Source of the DNA: Spirosomataceae bacterium
GTDB lineage: Bacteria; Bacteroidota; Bacteroidia; Cytophagales; Spirosomataceae
DNA: 5,503 bases
Direction: 5' to 3'
Assembly: GCA_030731175.1 (NCBI GenBank)
Contig: JANQUM010000318.1
Location: 13,812-19,314, forward strand
Shown: positions 4,982 to 5,503 of the stretch, piece after piece
How positions within the stretch are numbered: the stretch's first letter is position 1
Layout of the letters: every line of letters begins with the position of its first letter
Position numbers and translations under genes: made by a program
The notes under the pieces: model-generated
What the model saw: only the letters and a program-made list of their open reading frames with translations
Told to the model about the DNA's origin: nothing
Databases searched by the model: none

Positions 4982-5503
4982 ATGGCAAGATATACAGGTC
5001 CGAAGGCAAAGATTTCAAGAAAATTCGGCGAGCCAGTAATGGGCCCGAGTAAAGCCCTTCAAAAGAAAGCTTATCCTCCTGGACAACACGGTAAAGGAAG
5101 AAGAAGCAAAAAATCAGAATACGCACTTCAATTAATGGAGAAGCAGAAAGTGAAGTACACTTACGGAATGCTTGAGCGTCAATTCGCACGTATTTTCGGC
5201 TTGGCATCTTCTAAGGAAGGTCCAACCGGTGAGAATCTTATCCAACTTTGTGAGTCACGTCTTGATAATGTGGTTTACCGTTTAGGAATCGCTCCTACAC
5301 GTCGTGCAGCACGTCAACTTGTTTCACACAAGCACATCGTTGTTGATGGAGATGTTGTTAACATTCCTTCGTATTTACTAAAAGCAGGTCAAATGATAGG
5401 AGTTCGTGAGAAATCGAAAGCTCTTGAGACCGTTGGTGAAAGCCTAAGCGGAAATTCTGCACAACGTTATAACTGGTTAGAGTGGGACGCTACTCAATTT
5501 ACC
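4982..5503 (+). CDS. rpsD: 30S ribosomal protein uS4 (S4), 5' part, zinc-free type
   Basis: The frame is open from ATG 4982 to the window edge, giving 174 residues. The family length is about 200, so roughly 27 C-terminal residues are missing. uS4 nucleates 16S rRNA folding in the 30S body, takes part in decoding fidelity and often represses its own operon. Visible blocks are MARYTGPKAKISRKFGE, YPPGQHGKGRRSKKSEYALQ (31-50), LMEKQKVKYTYGMLERQFAR (51-70), and the S4 RNA-binding domain from about 91 (ESRLDNVVYRLG, RRAARQLVSHKHIVVDG, NIPSYLLKAG). The N-terminal zinc-binding cysteines of the C-plus form are replaced (Ala9, Ser12, and none in residues 13-35). The only Cys visible is Cys90. It follows rpsK after a structured gap; rpoA and rplQ are expected downstream. 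Confidence 0.97.
   Translation, partial: MARYTGPKAKISRKFGEPVMGPSKALQKKAYPPGQHGKGRRSKKSEYALQLMEKQKVKYTYGMLERQFARIFGLASSKEGPTGENLIQLCESRLDNVVYRLGIAPTRRAARQLVSHKHIVVDGDVVNIPSYLLKAGQMIGVREKSKALETVGESLSGNSAQRYNWLEWDATQFT

Noticed and set aside
4908..5207. 99-codon - strand open frame over the rpsK-rpsD gap and rpsD
   Set aside because: Most of it is antisense to conserved uS4 sequence, and the end within the gap covers the T-run and hairpins; no family pattern is visible.

Overview
This window is a stretch of the conserved spc/alpha ribosomal-protein gene cluster of a Bacteroidota (Bacteroidetes) bacterium. All genes lie on the + strand, in the order rpsE (3' part) - rpmD - rplO - secY - map - infA - rpmJ - rpsM - rpsK - rpsD (5' part). 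The phylum assignment is an inference from four things. The map-infA-rpmJ block follows secY directly, with no adk. The starts lack Shine-Dalgarno sequences and sit in A/T-rich contexts such as AAATAATG. The uS4 and bL36 proteins are of the zinc-free type common in that phylum. uL15 carries a C-terminal helix-hairpin-helix tail of a kind I know from Bacteroidota ribosomal proteins. All nine complete stop codons are TAA and the DNA is moderately A+T-rich.

Layout: positions 1-346 hold the end of rpsE (uS5), 357-536 rpmD (uL30), 600-1424 rplO (uL15 with a long extension), 1449-2774 secY, 2795-3601 map, 3618-3836 infA, 3850-3966 rpmJ and 3972-4346 rpsM (uS13). A 91-nt gap with a small hairpin follows, then rpsK (uS11) at 4438-4833, a 148-nt gap rich in inverted repeats, and rpsD (uS4) from 4982 past the window edge. 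The other gaps are 5-63 nt, so the block from rpsE to rpsM looks like one transcript. No promoter was recognised.

The genes jointly supply ribosome parts (uS5, uL30, uL15, bL36, uS13, uS11, uS4), initiation factor IF1, the SecY translocon channel that accepts nascent chains, and the methionine aminopeptidase that trims them.

No new operon or defence-type system is present. The parts that merit attention are the roughly 125-residue extension of uL15 and the structured gap before rpsD, which is a plausible uS4 autoregulatory leader or attenuator. Lesser points are the hairpin before rpsK and the loss of zinc ligands in both bL36 and uS4.
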